Source: Terfezia claveryi (taxonomy: Eukaryota > Ascomycota > Pezizomycetes > Pezizales > Pezizaceae). Taken from it: a DNA stretch of 64,000 nucleotides. Each line of letters begins with the position of its first letter. Position 1 is the first letter of the stretch. The stretch lies in the NCBI GenBank assembly GCA_015179025.1, contig WHUX01000034.1, positions 124,001 to 188,000 of the forward strand, in the 5' to 3' direction. The notes beneath the pieces were generated by a model that worked only from the letters and a program-made list of their open reading frames with translations, made no database searches and was not told the origin of the DNA. Positions 1-12,437 of this stretch are shown in pieces. Position numbers and translations under genes: made by a program.

Positions 1-59
1 AAAAATTTTGATATAGATTATTCTTAAAGTATCAGCAAATAACAAATCAGAGTAACTAG

Positions 60-97
<38 letters not shown>

Positions 98-944
98 CTC
101 TTACTTATGGGGATAAATTGTTGTTGCAAAAAAAGATATAGTCATTCACTGAATTCTATATAGTGCATCGATGTTCAGTACAAGATGGTCTCTATATAGC
201 CTGAACCATAAAGCCCCGTCTCTATAAACCCCCATGGACCCGTGAATAAGAAACTAATTTTTCAAATAAACCTATTGCATAGGGAAAACGTTGCAATTTC
301 AACAGTAGCAATAAATAAACTCACTACCCTCGTCTCTATTCCATTAATTCATCAGAGATGAAGGCGATGAGTTGTTGTTAACTACACAAGCACAGTATAT
401 ACGGTACTTCATCATTTAAAGTGGCTTAAGGTTATATTTTCTGGAATTCTCCCCCTTGCCTTTCCACTAATCAATAGGAAGGATATGTAATGTGGATGGG
501 GTGGTCGGTTACTTCTACAATAACAGCATTACACGCGCGCGCGCTAACATAAAAATAAAAATAAGGCTGTGAAGGGGGCAGGAGGGGGTCCGTTACCCTC
601 AACTTACTCTTACTCTCTCTCTATCTCTCTCTCTAAAACTCTCTTTCTCTAACTCTCTCTCTGTGTATTTTATTTACCTTCAGTTCAGTTCCGTAAATAT
701 GCTAATGAATATTTTACAGCCCAAACCCCCAGTCTACCTCTCCCCCCTCCTAATTCCCCACATTCCCAACCACGTCCTCACCTCTTCCTCCAATCCCCGC
801 TCCTCCCCTTCCCACCACGCCCACCACCCCTCCCAATCGCCTCCTCCACCCCCTTACACCCCCACTCCACCTCCCACCCCTCCTCTGCACAAACCCTCTC
901 CACCAAGTCCCGCCTCCTCTGCGTCTCCTCATCCACACAAAACC
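1..944. other. Intergenic, low-complexity DNA
   Basis: No gene is supported here. The stretch holds a run of about 34 T at 62-95, a short alternating GC run near 533-543, and a CT-rich microsatellite at about 606-662. From about 720 onward the plus strand is C-rich because it is the complement of the 3' part of the gene on the minus strand, so the proline-rich plus-strand reading frame is a shadow. Confidence 0.7.
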
Positions 945-3400
945 TCACTCCACCCCCTTTACCCACTCCCCCCCCTCACTTTCCCACTTCTCAAACAGCG
1001 GCATCACAACCTCCCTCTTAATACCTCCCATCCCGCCCTCAAACGCCGCAAGCCCAAGATTCCCCCGCCCAGTGCGGCACCATGTATTCGTACAGTACGC
1101 CCTCCCACACCCGCTAAACCCCTGTGTGAGTAGTTTCCTCTCTACCCTCCTCTTCAGATTCACGTACGGCGGGGGATCGTACACGCCCGGGGCATACAAC
1201 GGGCCATAACAAATCGGGCATAAACCCAGCCCATTCCCGCCTCGCTCACCCCAAGCCCCACCGTCAACTATCCTATAACAATTCACATTCCCGCACTTGA
1301 CCGGCCTCGGGCGCGCCAGCCTCTCCAACTCATGCATATGTTTATGCGCGGCAAACTCTCTCAGCCTACATCTAGACCGGCAGACGGGACATTCTGTCGT
1401 GCGAGATCCGCAGGCGAGTTCGTGGTGGGTAAGGCCGGAGAGGAGGTAAAGAGATATTCTCTCACGCTCCCGCTCGCCTTCTATTCCTACCCCCACAGCA
1501 TCGGTATCCTGATCCCTAACCCCTTCCTGTGGCAGGAGCAGGTGGCAAAAACGACATAGTGCTAATTTCGAAGGACAGTCGCCGACGCGGTGGGCGGCAA
1601 GTTGGGGTGTATTCCGTGCAGAAAAGCCACAGGCAGGGCATGTCCGCGAGGTATGGAAGGCGGAGAGGTGTTTTTGTAGACCACCCCTTGCGGCGTCATT
1701 GCCGAGGGCAGAGCAGTCGGGGTGGGGACAGTGCCAATGGATATTGCGGATGGGAGGGCCGTTGCGGCGGAAGATGGTGCGGCAGGGAGGGGAGAAGTCG
1801 CAGGGCGTGTTGTTGCGATGGCAGAAGGCTGTGTGGAGGGGATATGTGCCGAGGGGGATGGGCTGGTTGCAGTTTGTGCAGATTTTCCCGGTTGCGCTGG
1901 GGGTTGGGGCGGTGGTTTTGGGGGGGGAGAGATCGTCCTCGTCTTGGGAGATATGGAGACGAAAGAGAATCTCTTCCCCCTCCGGTGGTGATGGCGAGGG
2001 TTCAGAATAGTACCCATGAACAGCAATACTCAGATATTCCACACCCTCAGGCCCCTCCCCGCTCCCTTCCGCCTGCTCCGGACTCAGCGGGGCAAGCTCA
2101 ACGTTCCCCTTCCCAATCACCACCCGCTTGGTGCTTTGGCTGCTGAGATCCCCCCAAATGAACTCATCTTCCCTCGGCGCGCCTCCTCCACTCTCACGTC
2201 CACCCCCACCACCACTCCCACTCTCACTCCCACTCCCATCCGCCCCTCGATACCTACTCGTAGCAACCAGCAGATCCACCAACCCCCCCACCTCCTGATA
2301 CCCCCCATTTCCCCCAATCGTCAACTCGACCGCCACCCCCCTCGCACGATCCCACTCCTCCAGTTTAAAGTCCACATATTCCCCCCTAGCCACTACACCC
2401 TGCACCAGCTCCCCCACGCGGACACTTCCTCCCTTCTCCTTTCTCGCCCCCGCACCGCCTTCCCACCCCTTCCCCTGTTGACCATTCTTTTTCAACATCT
2501 TCTTCTGCACCGTCTCCCTTGCCTGCTCCTCACTCAGCGGCAGCATCTCAACCTCCATATCCGTATCCACAACACTCACGCCCTCGCTTCCCTCCGGTAA
2601 CAACTTATCAATCAAAAACCTATACCTCCCGCCGCCAGATGTCACGGTGAGGATTTCACCCACAGTGAGCGTAGAGTAACCCAAGCGAAGCTCCCTCTCT
2701 AGAAGGGACTTCCAGTCTGCTTCGTCGTAGCCAGCGGCGAGGGGGCGGAGGCGCGCATAGGTTGCTTTCAAGAGGGGGTGGAATGATATAGTTATTTTCT
2801 GGGAAGGAGGTGATGGTGTCGTCGATGCTGACGCTGATCCTTCGGGTGTAGATGGTGGTGACGATTCAGGTGACGGCGATAACCCCAACATCTCCCCCAA
2901 AAACGGACTAATCACAACCACGCCCTCCTCTGCCGAAAACTCTCTCGGCACCGCATGCGTATATCGGTTATTCAGCGGATTAAACAGGCGGAAGGTAATC
3001 GGGTGTGGGAGGAGTCCATCATCTCCACCTCTTCCCCCTACCCAACCACCACCACCACCACCTCCTCCTCCTCCTCCACTCGTGGCACTATGTTCCTCCC
3101 TCCACCCCTCCCAGCTCTCCCCACCCCCTCTCCCCCCCCAGCCCTTGCTACCGATGATGACGACACAGCAGCAGCAGAGGCAGAAGAAAGTAGCGCCTCC
3201 AGCGACCTCTGCGGAAGCAGCACTTTATCCCCCACCAGCCTGTCGCTAATCCGCGGAGTGAGTTGCGTGGTGTAGCTTATTCCAGAGGGGTTTGAGGGGG
3301 TTATTGCTGACGAGGAGGATGAAGAGTTTGAGGGAGTGGAGGATCGCGGGTAGAAGCGTGGGGGAAGGTGGGGAGTGCTCCAGGATGGGGGGAGAGCCAT
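945..3400 (-). CDS. UFD1-domain protein with C-terminal zinc fingers
   Basis: The N-terminal part matches the UFD1 family (ubiquitin-fusion degradation, Cdc48 cofactor fold): a motif like DRLVGDKVLLPQ near 3300, then LPHPITFRLFNPLNN near 2990 and the EEGVVVISPFLGEML block near 2930. After a disordered Ser/Gly-rich stretch the C-terminal third has several CxxC...H..C clusters (CTNCNQ, CPACGF, CRFCHL, CPVCRS), so it probably binds zinc. This differs from canonical Ufd1, which lacks such fingers. The start is taken as the ATG at 3400. Between about 3150 and 2990 the frame changes inside a Gly/Glu-rich low-complexity run. A short intron there must be 2 mod 3 in length; an intron from about 3105 to 3038 would fit by length but its donor is poor. 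The frame change could instead be a small indel. Likely role: substrate recognition in ubiquitin-dependent degradation (inferred). Confidence 0.75.
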
Positions 3401-4190
3401 AGTCGAGGAAGACTCGGAGTGCGAGGGTGCCTGTTTCTGTGATGGAGTGGATTGTGCGCTCGTGAATGTGGATACCCTATACTGTAGCTATTGCTGGAGT
3501 TGTTCGAGTGGTGAGACGAAGCTCCAGAGTTGCTCGCCGTCAATATATCAAGTGTCGAGCGTCAAGATATGTTAGCCGAGGGACATCTAACCTTTAACTT
3601 ACCCCTATGACGCAGCCTCATGATAAATCAAAACATTCGAGCTCAAGTAAGTAGCACCTTCTGGAAAACAAAACAAATAAAGATTAGTAAGCACTGAGTT
3701 GGTAAACTGTTGTGAAGTATCTACAGACCCGGGGAAAATAAACAAAAAACAAACATCTATATTATCCGCCCTCATGTCCACATGCGTTATCCCCAACTAG
3801 AAATGAAGCCAGATATTAAAATAATAGTTGAATACTTTGTTGTTTGTGTTTGCTATTACAGGGAAGAGATTGCGGTTTGTATTTTCAAAATCATAAAAAA
3901 CTTTGCATCAATAACCCGGTAAAATTAATGGGTCCTGTCTTGTGTTGTAAACTTCTGCTGTACTGTTATATTACAACGGTGAGAAGCAAGCAGCTGAGGG
4001 TAACGTTTTTTATCCTTTTTTTGCCAATGCATAAGATGACATGGATAGAGTATAGAAAGTTCCGAGGGTACAGCTGCCAAAAACAAAATAAAAATAAAAA
4101 GAAAAATAAATAAATTGCAACGACATTGAAACTGCTTATCCACATTAACCCCCACCCCACCCCACGCCCCAATCCCGCCCAGAAACCTTC
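3401..4190. other. Intergenic, no gene seen
   Basis: Nothing here is recognisable as a gene on either strand. It holds the likely promoter of the UFD1-domain gene (minus strand) and A-rich tracts around 4080-4115. The short reading frames show no family motifs. Confidence 0.5.
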
Positions 4191-4199
4191 CTCCACCCT

Positions 4200-5480
4200 C
4201 CTCCCCCCTCTCCTCCTCCACTAAATCTCTAACTCTCACACTCAGCAAATCCACCCTCCCCTCCTCTTCCACATCCTTCTCCCCCTTCTGCCCACCCCTC
4301 ATCGTCTTCAGCGTGTTCTAAAGAAAGTCTCCACAGCCTTCTCATTCTTCTTCGGCCTAAGCTATGAGCGGAATACAACCGGATACGAATACGCTCCTTT
4401 TGGAAGCGGACAATTACACCTTCCACCCTGGCCCGGCCTCGTTTTCTCAGAGCTGTGCAGGGAGGGGCTGGAGGGTCGAATGTTGAGGTGGCGGTTGCCA
4501 CTGCTAGCTGGTTGTAGGCGTGGACCAATTGGTATTTAAATCCCTCTGGTGACTCCTCTTCATCAATGGAGCAGAATTTCCTTTTGATAACTCCAACAGC
4601 AGGAATAGCCGGGTCACTAGGGATGTAGAGGTCCAATGTCATCTCTCCTTCTCTCTCGGTATTTTTCTGCAGTTGTGTTTGCGCTTGCGAGGATTGATTC
4701 GCGGCCTTAACCCCCTTAGCCAAATACCTAATCACATCGACTCTCTCGCCTCTCACCCCCTAACCTACCGCTGCATCTGCATAGCTACCCAGCGGATGTG
4801 CAGAGAACTTATACACCAAATACCCATTCAACTCACCCGGGCCTCCCGGTCCGGTTAAACGGGATACGTCTCAACTGCCTTAAGCCTCTCTTCATCAGGT
4901 GTTTCAGACTCCGCCCATTCTCCTCCGCAAGTTAGTACTCTTATCCTCGCCTGCGTTCGCCACGTACTCTGCGCCCACGGTCTCCGGGTTTGCAATATCG
5001 AACCCGCGCATAACTGCGTCGAGGATTCGGACAGGGTCGGATTGGCGAGAGGACGTTAGTGATGAGCGGAGCGGAGGAGGTGGATTTGAATGTCGACCGG
5101 GAGGAGATGTATTCTGTGCGCCGGAAGTTGTAAGCTCGGGTGGCTTTTCCGAAACCAGAGGCAGGGCGAAGGAGAAGGCGGTCAGAGGGGTACTGGAGGG
5201 TGGAGATCCATGGGGCGGAGTGCTAAGGGTAGAAATCGGATGTTAGCTGGTTACTTGAATTCCATAAGCTCGGTTTCCGCCTCCGTCAGTCTTCTTGATC
5301 GCCTGCCTACACACACATCCCCACCCTCTCTACAGGAAATTGAGTACCCACAACTCTCATTGCTCTCAAACACCCCTTTCACATGCACGAAATCCAACGG
5401 CATCCCCAGCTCCGAATCAACCTCCACATTCAACGGCGGCGGCGGAAGCGCGTATACATGTCTTGTAGTTTTGCAGTGGA
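4200..5480 (-). pseudogene. Broken PAF1 elongation factor copy
   Basis: Pieces of the Paf1 subunit of the Paf1 transcription elongation complex appear in the correct order on the minus strand but in different frames. They are the ALPPPP and SELGMPLDFVHVKGVFE blocks (about 5440-5340), FRRTEYISS (about 5130), DPVRILDAVMRGFDIANPE (about 5040-4980), SETPDEERLKAVETYPV followed by a stop (about 4910-4850), GYLVYKFSAHPLGS (about 4830-4785), LYIPSDPAIPAVGVIKRKF (about 4630), SYPVVFRS (about 4380) and VDLLSVRVRDL (about 4255). At least five frame changes and two internal stops separate them, and about 30 residues normally found between the ALPPPP and LNVE blocks are missing. No splice pattern I could find repairs this. 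It is read as a decayed second copy; clustered assembly errors in a true gene are the alternative. Confidence 0.75.
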
Positions 5481-5853
5481 TGTGAGTATCTTACAACTCG
5501 GCAGGGCTCTTGGGATATTATTTGTGATAAGGCTGTATTGCTTTTGTTGGCTGCTGCCGTAGGGGCGGACGCGGGGTTTGTTCTGCGTCTGATTCTTGTA
5601 TTAGGTAAGCAAGCTCTGCGAGAAAAAAAAACCAAGTCACGAGATTTGGAAAAGGCGCGCCAAAGAGGACATAACCAGATATACTGGATGCAGATGAACA
5701 AAATGCTGAGTCTCGATTAGTACCCTCGTAGTTAACGATAGATTATGTGAATATGAGCGGCGCAGCGGTTTGGCGGGTAAGAGATCCTCAAGTTCTGGTA
5801 TCTACATACATATATAAATATATAAACCGCCAGACTCGAAGTTCAGAAACCCC

Positions 5854-8065
5854 TCATAACTTACTTACCCTCCCATCCAACCCCACCCTCGCCAAATGCC
5901 CCCTCCCAATCTCTCCGACATTTCTACACCCCGCCAACGCCATACACAACACAAACTCCTCATACAAAATCCACAGTGCCAACTCTACGCCCGCCTGCCC
6001 ATCATACACTAATCCCCAAAGCGGGACTCTCCCAACCCACACTCCATCAGCACCTAATGCCAATGCTTTGAATATATCACTACCCCGCCTAATACCCCCA
6101 TCGACGTGGATGGGGATTCGGCCTTTGGCTGCAGCAACACATTCGGGAAGGGCGTCGAGAGTGGAGGTGGCGGAATCGAGCTGCCGGCCGCCGTGATTGG
6201 AGATGAGGAGACCGTCCACGCCATGAGAGATGGCGAGGTGGGTGTCTTCTTCAGTTAGGACTGGGAGGTATGGGGTGAGCTTGAATTGTCAAAACGAGGT
6301 TATTCCGGAGAACGAATGAACGTACCTCCCTTTAGCCAAATTTGCATTCTGGTAATCGATCGAAGCCATTTGATATCCTCCCACTTCAGTGAAGTATCTA
6401 GTCCCCGTCAATACTGGAATCAATTCACTCTCCACTATCCATTCCCAAGCATCCCCAACAAGTATGAACTCACCATTCCCATCCACTGCGCCATCCGCCT
6501 CCGCAACCCCAAAATTCGGCAGTCCCTGTTCACTAAGGGTATCCGCCCTTACAGGCTCCTTCTCAGGGCCACTGCCCTGGATATCCTTTGCTACCGCCAC
6601 AATATCATTATCTGGTACCCTTGCTGCTCCCCCCTCTCCTCGATTGGGTGTTGATTCCCCATCTTTCGGATTGGGAACAGTAAAGTTTCCCAAGGTCAAG
6701 TGTGGTGGGAGGGTAAAGGTATTACGAGTCTCTGCGAAGCGGCGGCCGAGATACGGAGTATCTACGGTAAGGAAAATGGCTTTGTATCCCGCTTCTGTTG
6801 GGAAGAGATGATTCCATGCTACTTAGCTGAAAAACGTGGAAAGTTACGAGAAAGAAGCACGAGCAAAGCGGGGCAGAAGTAAAATGAAACGATCTCCTGG
6901 GGCAAAAGTAAAATGAACGATCCCTGGGGCAGCACTGAATTCAGCTGCCCCAAAGACTGCATAAACCCCACAGATTGCCTTTCTCGGATTAGGTATCTTG
7001 CCGAAACAAGTTTCAATGCCGTAATATATATGTGAAATAGGTAGATATACTTTCCGCTCTCCTTACTAGGTTCTCACTTGTCCCCCTGTTCTTCATCACA
7101 TACAGCTGTAGGACATAATCGACGTCCCCGACCTCCTTGGCTGCAGCAGTGACTCCTTCCAGAGGCGTTGTCGAAAAGCTACTCAGCCCCATTGCGATAC
7201 CCTGCATATGCGTAACCAACCGTTAGCTGTCCGTCTCTCGGTCCCGTATAAAATGCGAACGGTGGTGTGCCCTTCGTAGTTAGTCTGGCGGCATCATCTC
7301 ACCAAGAACAGTTGAAATCCTCAACTACAAAGGATGTTCTCTCCGAATCCGTAATCTCTGCCTAGAAGCGAAAAAAAAATAACATACCCTCTTTGCCGCT
7401 GCCCTTGCCGTGGCTAGTTCGCCGTCTGGATGAGCCATCCTTTGCATTGCCGTGGGTGCTATACATAGTGGAAAGGCTATCTAACCATTGACATCGTCAG
7501 TCAGTAAGCCTCATTGAAGCTTCCACTCCCAAGAGCCCGGACAGAGGCTAGGCATTGCGCGGACGAACTTTCTTTCCAAGGAATGTCGTGCTTGGGTCAA
7601 TGTACGTGACATCTCGTAGCACTCTTGGACGGAGCTTGTATCTATCAAAAGCATTGATGTTGTCTCGTAGACTACAGCATTGAAACTCAAAAGTCAGTAT
7701 CAACCAATCAATCATTCAACCAATCAATCATGCTAACCCCAGCAATACCGAGCCACGCATTGGATAGGCTACTCATACAATGAATCAGAAAAGTGTTGTG
7801 ACAACTCCTGCTCCTCCTCCTTCTTCTCCCGCCCAGGCTCAAGAAACAAATTAGGTGTTGAGTTGAAGCATATGACATGTATCGTCACACAACATGTAAG
7901 ACACTTGGGTATAACATAACTGAGGCAAAGAAAAGGCAAGACTCACGTCACCATCCCGTCCGCCCCAGAATTGAAGTAACCCCGAGTCATCCTATCCATC
8001 CTATCCGTAGCTGCCCTTTCCAAGTCATCAATGGAGAGGATCGAGTGGTACTTGTCGGCAGCCAT
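5854..8065 (-). CDS. FMN-dependent 2-hydroxy-acid dehydrogenase
   Basis: Oxidises a 2-hydroxy acid (lactate or glycolate type) to the 2-oxo acid using FMN. The deduced 421-aa protein comes from seven exons: 8065-7947, 7671-7565, 7476-7388, 7201-7051, 6794-6474, 6397-6326 and 6260-5854. The introns have GT-AG ends and all join in frame. Family landmarks in order: [76 protein letters not shown], the substrate lysine in KGVLTEED, and the active-site [10 protein letters not shown] (His and Arg), then [20 protein letters not shown]. There is no cytochrome b2 domain and no clear targeting peptide, so it is probably cytosolic or peroxisomal. The loop before [10 protein letters not shown] is unusually long, about 65 residues. 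The substrate cannot be told from sequence. Confidence 0.9.
6871..6926. repeat. Short tandem duplication inside an intron
   Basis: A unit of about 28 bp built on GGGCARAAGTAAAATGAA..CGATC is present twice in a row inside the 256-nt fourth intron of the FMN dehydrogenase gene. The duplication partly explains why this intron is longer than most in the window. Confidence 0.7.
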
Positions 8066-8159
8066 CACGTCTTGAACAGCCAGGTTCTCAATTGGGTGTA
8101 CAGGATGGGATGTGTCAGAGTTTTTTATATTAATGTGTTGTATAATAAATGAGTGGGCC

Positions 8160-11060
8160 TCGGTTTATATATGTATAACAGTATAAGGTATACATGTCGT
8201 TACTAGGGATTCGGCTTCCCTCCCCGCATTTCGTTGCCGAGCCCCGATGCTATAGACAGGCCTAGGTAAGTGGCATGAAGATTTAGTAATTGCGAACCGA
8301 AAAGCTTTGGGCTTGAGATTGGTACCGTACGGTATTCTTGCTCGTGACCACGCCCGCTAATACTATTGAGTATTACATACCATTTTGGGCGAAGTCTTGG
8401 CACCGCGCAAACCACGCTTCCTAATGTAGAAATCTCGGGCCGTGACTAACTTGATTGAGACTAAACTAATTAGGCTAGCTGCAAACAGCAACAAAGACAA
8501 CACCAAGCACTAGTCTCGTGCCCCGACCCAAAGCACTTAGTCTGGTACAAAGCACTCATGACTAGTCTCACGAGATTTAGTCATGTCATAAGAACAGCTC
8601 CCATGCCAACCGGACTACAGCTCCCATCAAAATTCGAGTTTAATAAAAGGTCAAAAGCAAAATCAACTCATCAATGACATATTAGCCATTCCATGTTGTA
8701 TCAGCTGGCACTGGTGCATATCTGAAGCACCCCCATCCGCAACATGAGATTGCTGATATTGTATTAGGAAGGGGCAGTGCAACCACATGAGTCCTCCATC
8801 GCCACTATACTGATGAATCACTATCCGTAGGGCCCCGTGCCAACCAGACTAAGGCCCCCGGTTTTTGGCGGAAAGGCAGGGGGGCTAATCACCAGCAATC
8901 ATGTCGATCGCTTGTTGATCTACCGGTACAGAGTTATACGTCTAAGTTTTTCTTTGAGTGAGTATGAACCAATCCGTTATCACGGCAGTTCTGCACAAGA
9001 AACGAGAATAGATAGGATCGAGGTGTGCACCAATCATCTGGCATACGAGGCTTTCAGGTTTGATTCGTAATAAATGAATAGCAGGCTGTGCCCCCAGTTT
9101 TCCAGGACTGCTGGATCATCTGATAGATCGGCAGCCTGTCATGGCATTCGTTATCATCTGGATAATGTGTGGCTTTTTACGCTTGCTGGCATATTTATAT
9201 AACATACATACTAACTGTTTATCGTGTACCGCGCACACTTTTTTTATGCAGCGATCGGGCCCCAATATGCACATATGTGAATGTTAGTACATATGTACCT
9301 CATCTACAACCAGACAACCTCATCTCATTACATATATACTTAGTGTTGGGTTAGTCTGGTTGGTCTAGGGTATGTAACCATCCGGAGGGTGTTGTGCCAA
9401 CCAGACTAGTCAAACTCTAGTCTGGTGCTTGCAGGTAGTCCGTAGTCTCGATCAGACCCTCGTAGTTATCGTAGGTGGTCCGTTGTTACCCACAGTCTCG
9501 ATCGTTACCCATTAATATACAGAAGCCCCGGGGGTGCACTGTAAACATGCAAGCTGTTACTGATTCGAACGGGGCACGGATGTAATATACGGTAGCAGTA
9601 GCCCAGTAACCCGCCCCGACATGCATCCTGCTCAGAATGAACTGGGATAAATCCAACTGCCCATCAGATTAATTTTGCGTGCTAGGTACCGCAACTATTA
9701 CATAACTCGAATACATAACTCGACTAGTCTGGCTTGGCAAGAAGTCTACTGTATATTGTGATTGGCATGACCAGGCATGTCTAGATGCCGAGGACTAGCC
9801 TACCTGCTATTTTACGTCCCATGTCAATACAACCGCCACAATACTTTAGTTATATCCAAGTACGCATCTACCTAGACCAGAACTGAAAGCTGTGATCACG
9901 ATCCTTGAATAACCCAGACATTAATTAATATAGAAACATAACATACGCAAGTACTCTACTCTACCTTTATAGTACCGATGTAGAGTACAACATCTATTCA
10001 ATTGCAGGATCATTCCGCAGGTGTGCATCTTCGGATAGTACCGCGACATCGCAATAGAATCTCCATTCAATCCAGAAATGCCCCCATCCAACAATAGTAG
10101 TACCGCGATGAGCTCACCGCAATAGATTTTCCATTCAATCCAGAAATGCCCCCACCCAACACTAGTATTCTGTATGTCCCAGAAACCGCACAAATCTCTC
10201 TTCCAAATGACCTCCTCCATGGCTCTGACCATCACAGGATGCACGCTGCCCAGGGTCTGATTCGTTCAACGTCGCCCCCGACGCCAAGAAGCAAACATGA
10301 GACACATTCTGGCTGAAACAGCACAAATCGCTCCCAACCGAACAAACCTTGTACGAGGTGCCCAACCCATTTCCCCTGCACCCGACTTGCACGCTTGGGC
10401 GTCAGCAATATCCTGGCCAAGTAGTAACCAAGACTGGCACTGCAGTGTCAAGTAGTGACCAAACATAAGCCCGGTGGGGCGCTATGCCGTACGCGGATTT
10501 TTTGTGAGGTTTATCATGAAAGCTATATTGTTCCAAGATCCTGTGCCTAATCGGCCAATTTCAAATGTTAGTATGGGGTGTCTCGTGGAAGCCTGCAGGG
10601 CTGCCGGCTCTGCTATCCTTGTACCCAGGTCTTAGCGCATGAGCTGGAGCTTGGTGGGGCAATGCCAAGCCAGCGGATCAGGTATTTCCTGATTCGAAAT
10701 TTTAGCCCTGTTAGAAGAAACAATCCCATAGTGACTAGGAATGCCGCTGTCGGATATGATGATTGCTGATTTTTCTAGTCGCCAGTGATAGAACGCTTTT
10801 CGTCAGAGTACGAATGAATTTTATAATATTGGATGTTGCCTGAGAAAACATGATAACGCAAAAGAACCTCAACCGCAAGGCCGTAGGTGTGTTGCCTAAC
10901 TAGTTTTAGAACTTGGAATGCCAGTCAGTTCAACCACCTCTTCATCTGTAGCACACGTTTGGCGTGCTCAACGCACTCATTACTCTTTCAGTGCCCCGCA
11001 AAATGCACTCAGACTTGAACTGACTAGCGCTGGCGTCAACAAAGCCCGGCCAGTGATTAA
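8160..11060. other. Gene-poor region with dispersed repeats
   Basis: About 2.9 kb with no convincing coding region. It carries several copies or half-copies of the motif GTGCCAACCAGACTAG: 8603-8617 (one or two mismatches), 8837-8851, an inverted pair at about 9351-9409, and a degenerate copy near 9722. The reading frames are short, start at arbitrary points and show no family motifs. Confidence 0.6.
9351..9432. repeat. Inverted-repeat element, GTGCCAACCAGACTAG family
   Basis: TTAGTCTGGTTGG at about 9351 faces TTGTGCCAACCAGACTAG at 9392-9409, forming a small inverted-repeat unit. A further ACTCTAGTCTGGTGC follows at about 9414. The sequence belongs to the same dispersed family as the elements at 23404 and 41357. 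Confidence 0.6.
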
Positions 11061-11087
11061 GGAGGGGTTGCCAGAGGAGATAAAAAT
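11004..11087 (+). promoter_or_regulatory. Metallothionein-1 promoter: MRE-like site and TATA-like box
   Basis: TGCACTC at 11004-11010 fits the metal-response consensus TGCRCNC. A TATA-like ATAAAAAT lies at 11080-11087, about 140 bp before the start codon. Both are conserved in the duplicated gene downstream. Their use in metal induction is inferred. Confidence 0.4.
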
Positions 11088-11225
11088 GCATCTCATTCCC
11101 CTTCGTGAGCTTTCTTTTTGGTTCAAAGCAATCGATTCCTATCAAGCAACAAGAACCCCCACACTCACAACTCAACGCAAACAACTCTTACCCAAACCAA
11201 TCACCTCCCCAAAGCAACCAACAAA

Positions 11226-11350
11226 ATGTCTGGCTGTGGATGCGCTTCCTCTGGAGCTTGCGGATGCGGTGCCAGCTGTACCTGTGACGGATGCCCCGTA
11301 AGTTTATTAGTTCCTGACCAATCAATGTTAGATAATAACAGTCTGTTTAG
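11226..11350 (+). CDS. Small metallothionein, copy 1
   Basis: Cysteine-rich metal-binding peptide that would sequester copper, zinc or cadmium in the cytosol. Exon 1 (11226-11297) codes for 24 residues. A 44-nt intron (11298-11341, donor GTAAGT, branch-like CTGAC, acceptor AACAG) is followed by a two-codon exon ending at the TAG at 11348-11350, giving 26 residues. Seven cysteines are spaced C-x-C-x5-C-x-C-x3-C-x-C-x2-C, the same pattern as the Neurospora copper metallothionein and the small truffle proteins. The tiny second exon is supported by its conserved position in copy 2. An alternative acceptor further downstream would add a longer tail, but that is less parsimonious. Confidence 0.85.
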
Positions 11351-12188
11351 CACAAGTAAATACTCTTCTTCAATAATTCCGATGGAAGCCTAGCAAAGTC
11401 GGCTACCACATGCGACTGTCAATCCGAGCACGCTAGGCAATAAAGTTGGTTCGGGTATCAAGAAATTGGTGGGATTTTAACGATGGATAATGTGTCAGGG
11501 ATCGGCTTGTATTGAGGGGATGGTGTTGGATGGGATACACGGAGCTCGAGATCCTGTTTTCTTTCATCACCTGTTAACTCCTCCTGGTTTCTTTTGTTTT
11601 TGGTGGATTTATGAGGAATTTGATAGCTTTCAATTTAACATGTTGAAATCCAATTTTGAGTGCCATGTAGAGAAAGTGTCCAGGGTTTCGTCCAGAATAT
11701 TCCATAATACTTTCCGTGGCTTCCAGACCTAGAGCATAAGTTGCCAGTGGATTTTCATAAGCGTATTTTTCTTCCCAAAAACACCTCACAAAAACCCGTA
11801 GCTAAGTCTCCAGGGTTCGGGTTCAGTCTATTGGTTTCGTCCAGAATATTCTGTAATATTTTTTGGAGATTCCAGACCTTGAGCATTAATTGCCATAAAT
11901 TCAGCAGGTTCGTTCAGTCACAAGCATTTTCCGTGTCTTTTCTTCCCAGGAACACTCATAGGCCGGACTAGTGGCTCGTGACAATCATGTCGGATACTTT
12001 CTGACATTGCTGTGGATGAACTCTCTAATACGACCTGAGTGGTTATGGATAGAACTGTATTTCACCTTAAACATTTACTCTTGAACGCCAGTCCCCCCCC
12101 CTTTCAACTATGGCCAGCCAAGGTAGTTGCACACCCTCTTCCATCTCAACACAAAGTCGGTGCATTACTATCTCAGAACCCTGCAAAA

Positions 12189-12302
12189 TGTGCTCAATAA
12201 TGCACTCACAGTTGCTAGTTCTGGACCGGTCACACAGGTAATTGGATTGGACAGTGGATGTGCCGTAGAGGTAAGGTGGGGGGGTTCCAGAGGGGATAAA
12301 AA
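12189..12302 (+). promoter_or_regulatory. Metallothionein-2 promoter: two MRE-like sites and TATA-like box
   Basis: TGTGCTC at 12189-12195 and TGCACTC at 12201-12207 both fit TGCRCNC. A TATA-like ATAAAAA lies at 12296-12302. The upstream gene has only one such site in the equivalent place, so the two copies may differ in metal response (inference). Confidence 0.4.
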
Positions 12303-12437
12303 GGCTCCTTTCTCGCCTTCGTGGGCACTCTTTTTTCTCCAAGCAGTCGATTCCGATCAAGCAAACAAGAACCTACACACACACACAACCACAAACCACT
12401 TTCCCCAAAACCAACCACCCCCAAACCAATCAACAAA

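Noticed and set aside
663..1133. Proline-rich plus-strand reading frame
   Set aside because: It is largely the antisense of the UFD1-domain gene's C-rich 3' region and has no independent motif.
11342..11460. Alternative longer last exon of metallothionein 1 using a more distant acceptor
   Set aside because: It would add residues not conserved in copy 2 and require a longer intron; the near acceptor gives matching two-codon tails in both copies.
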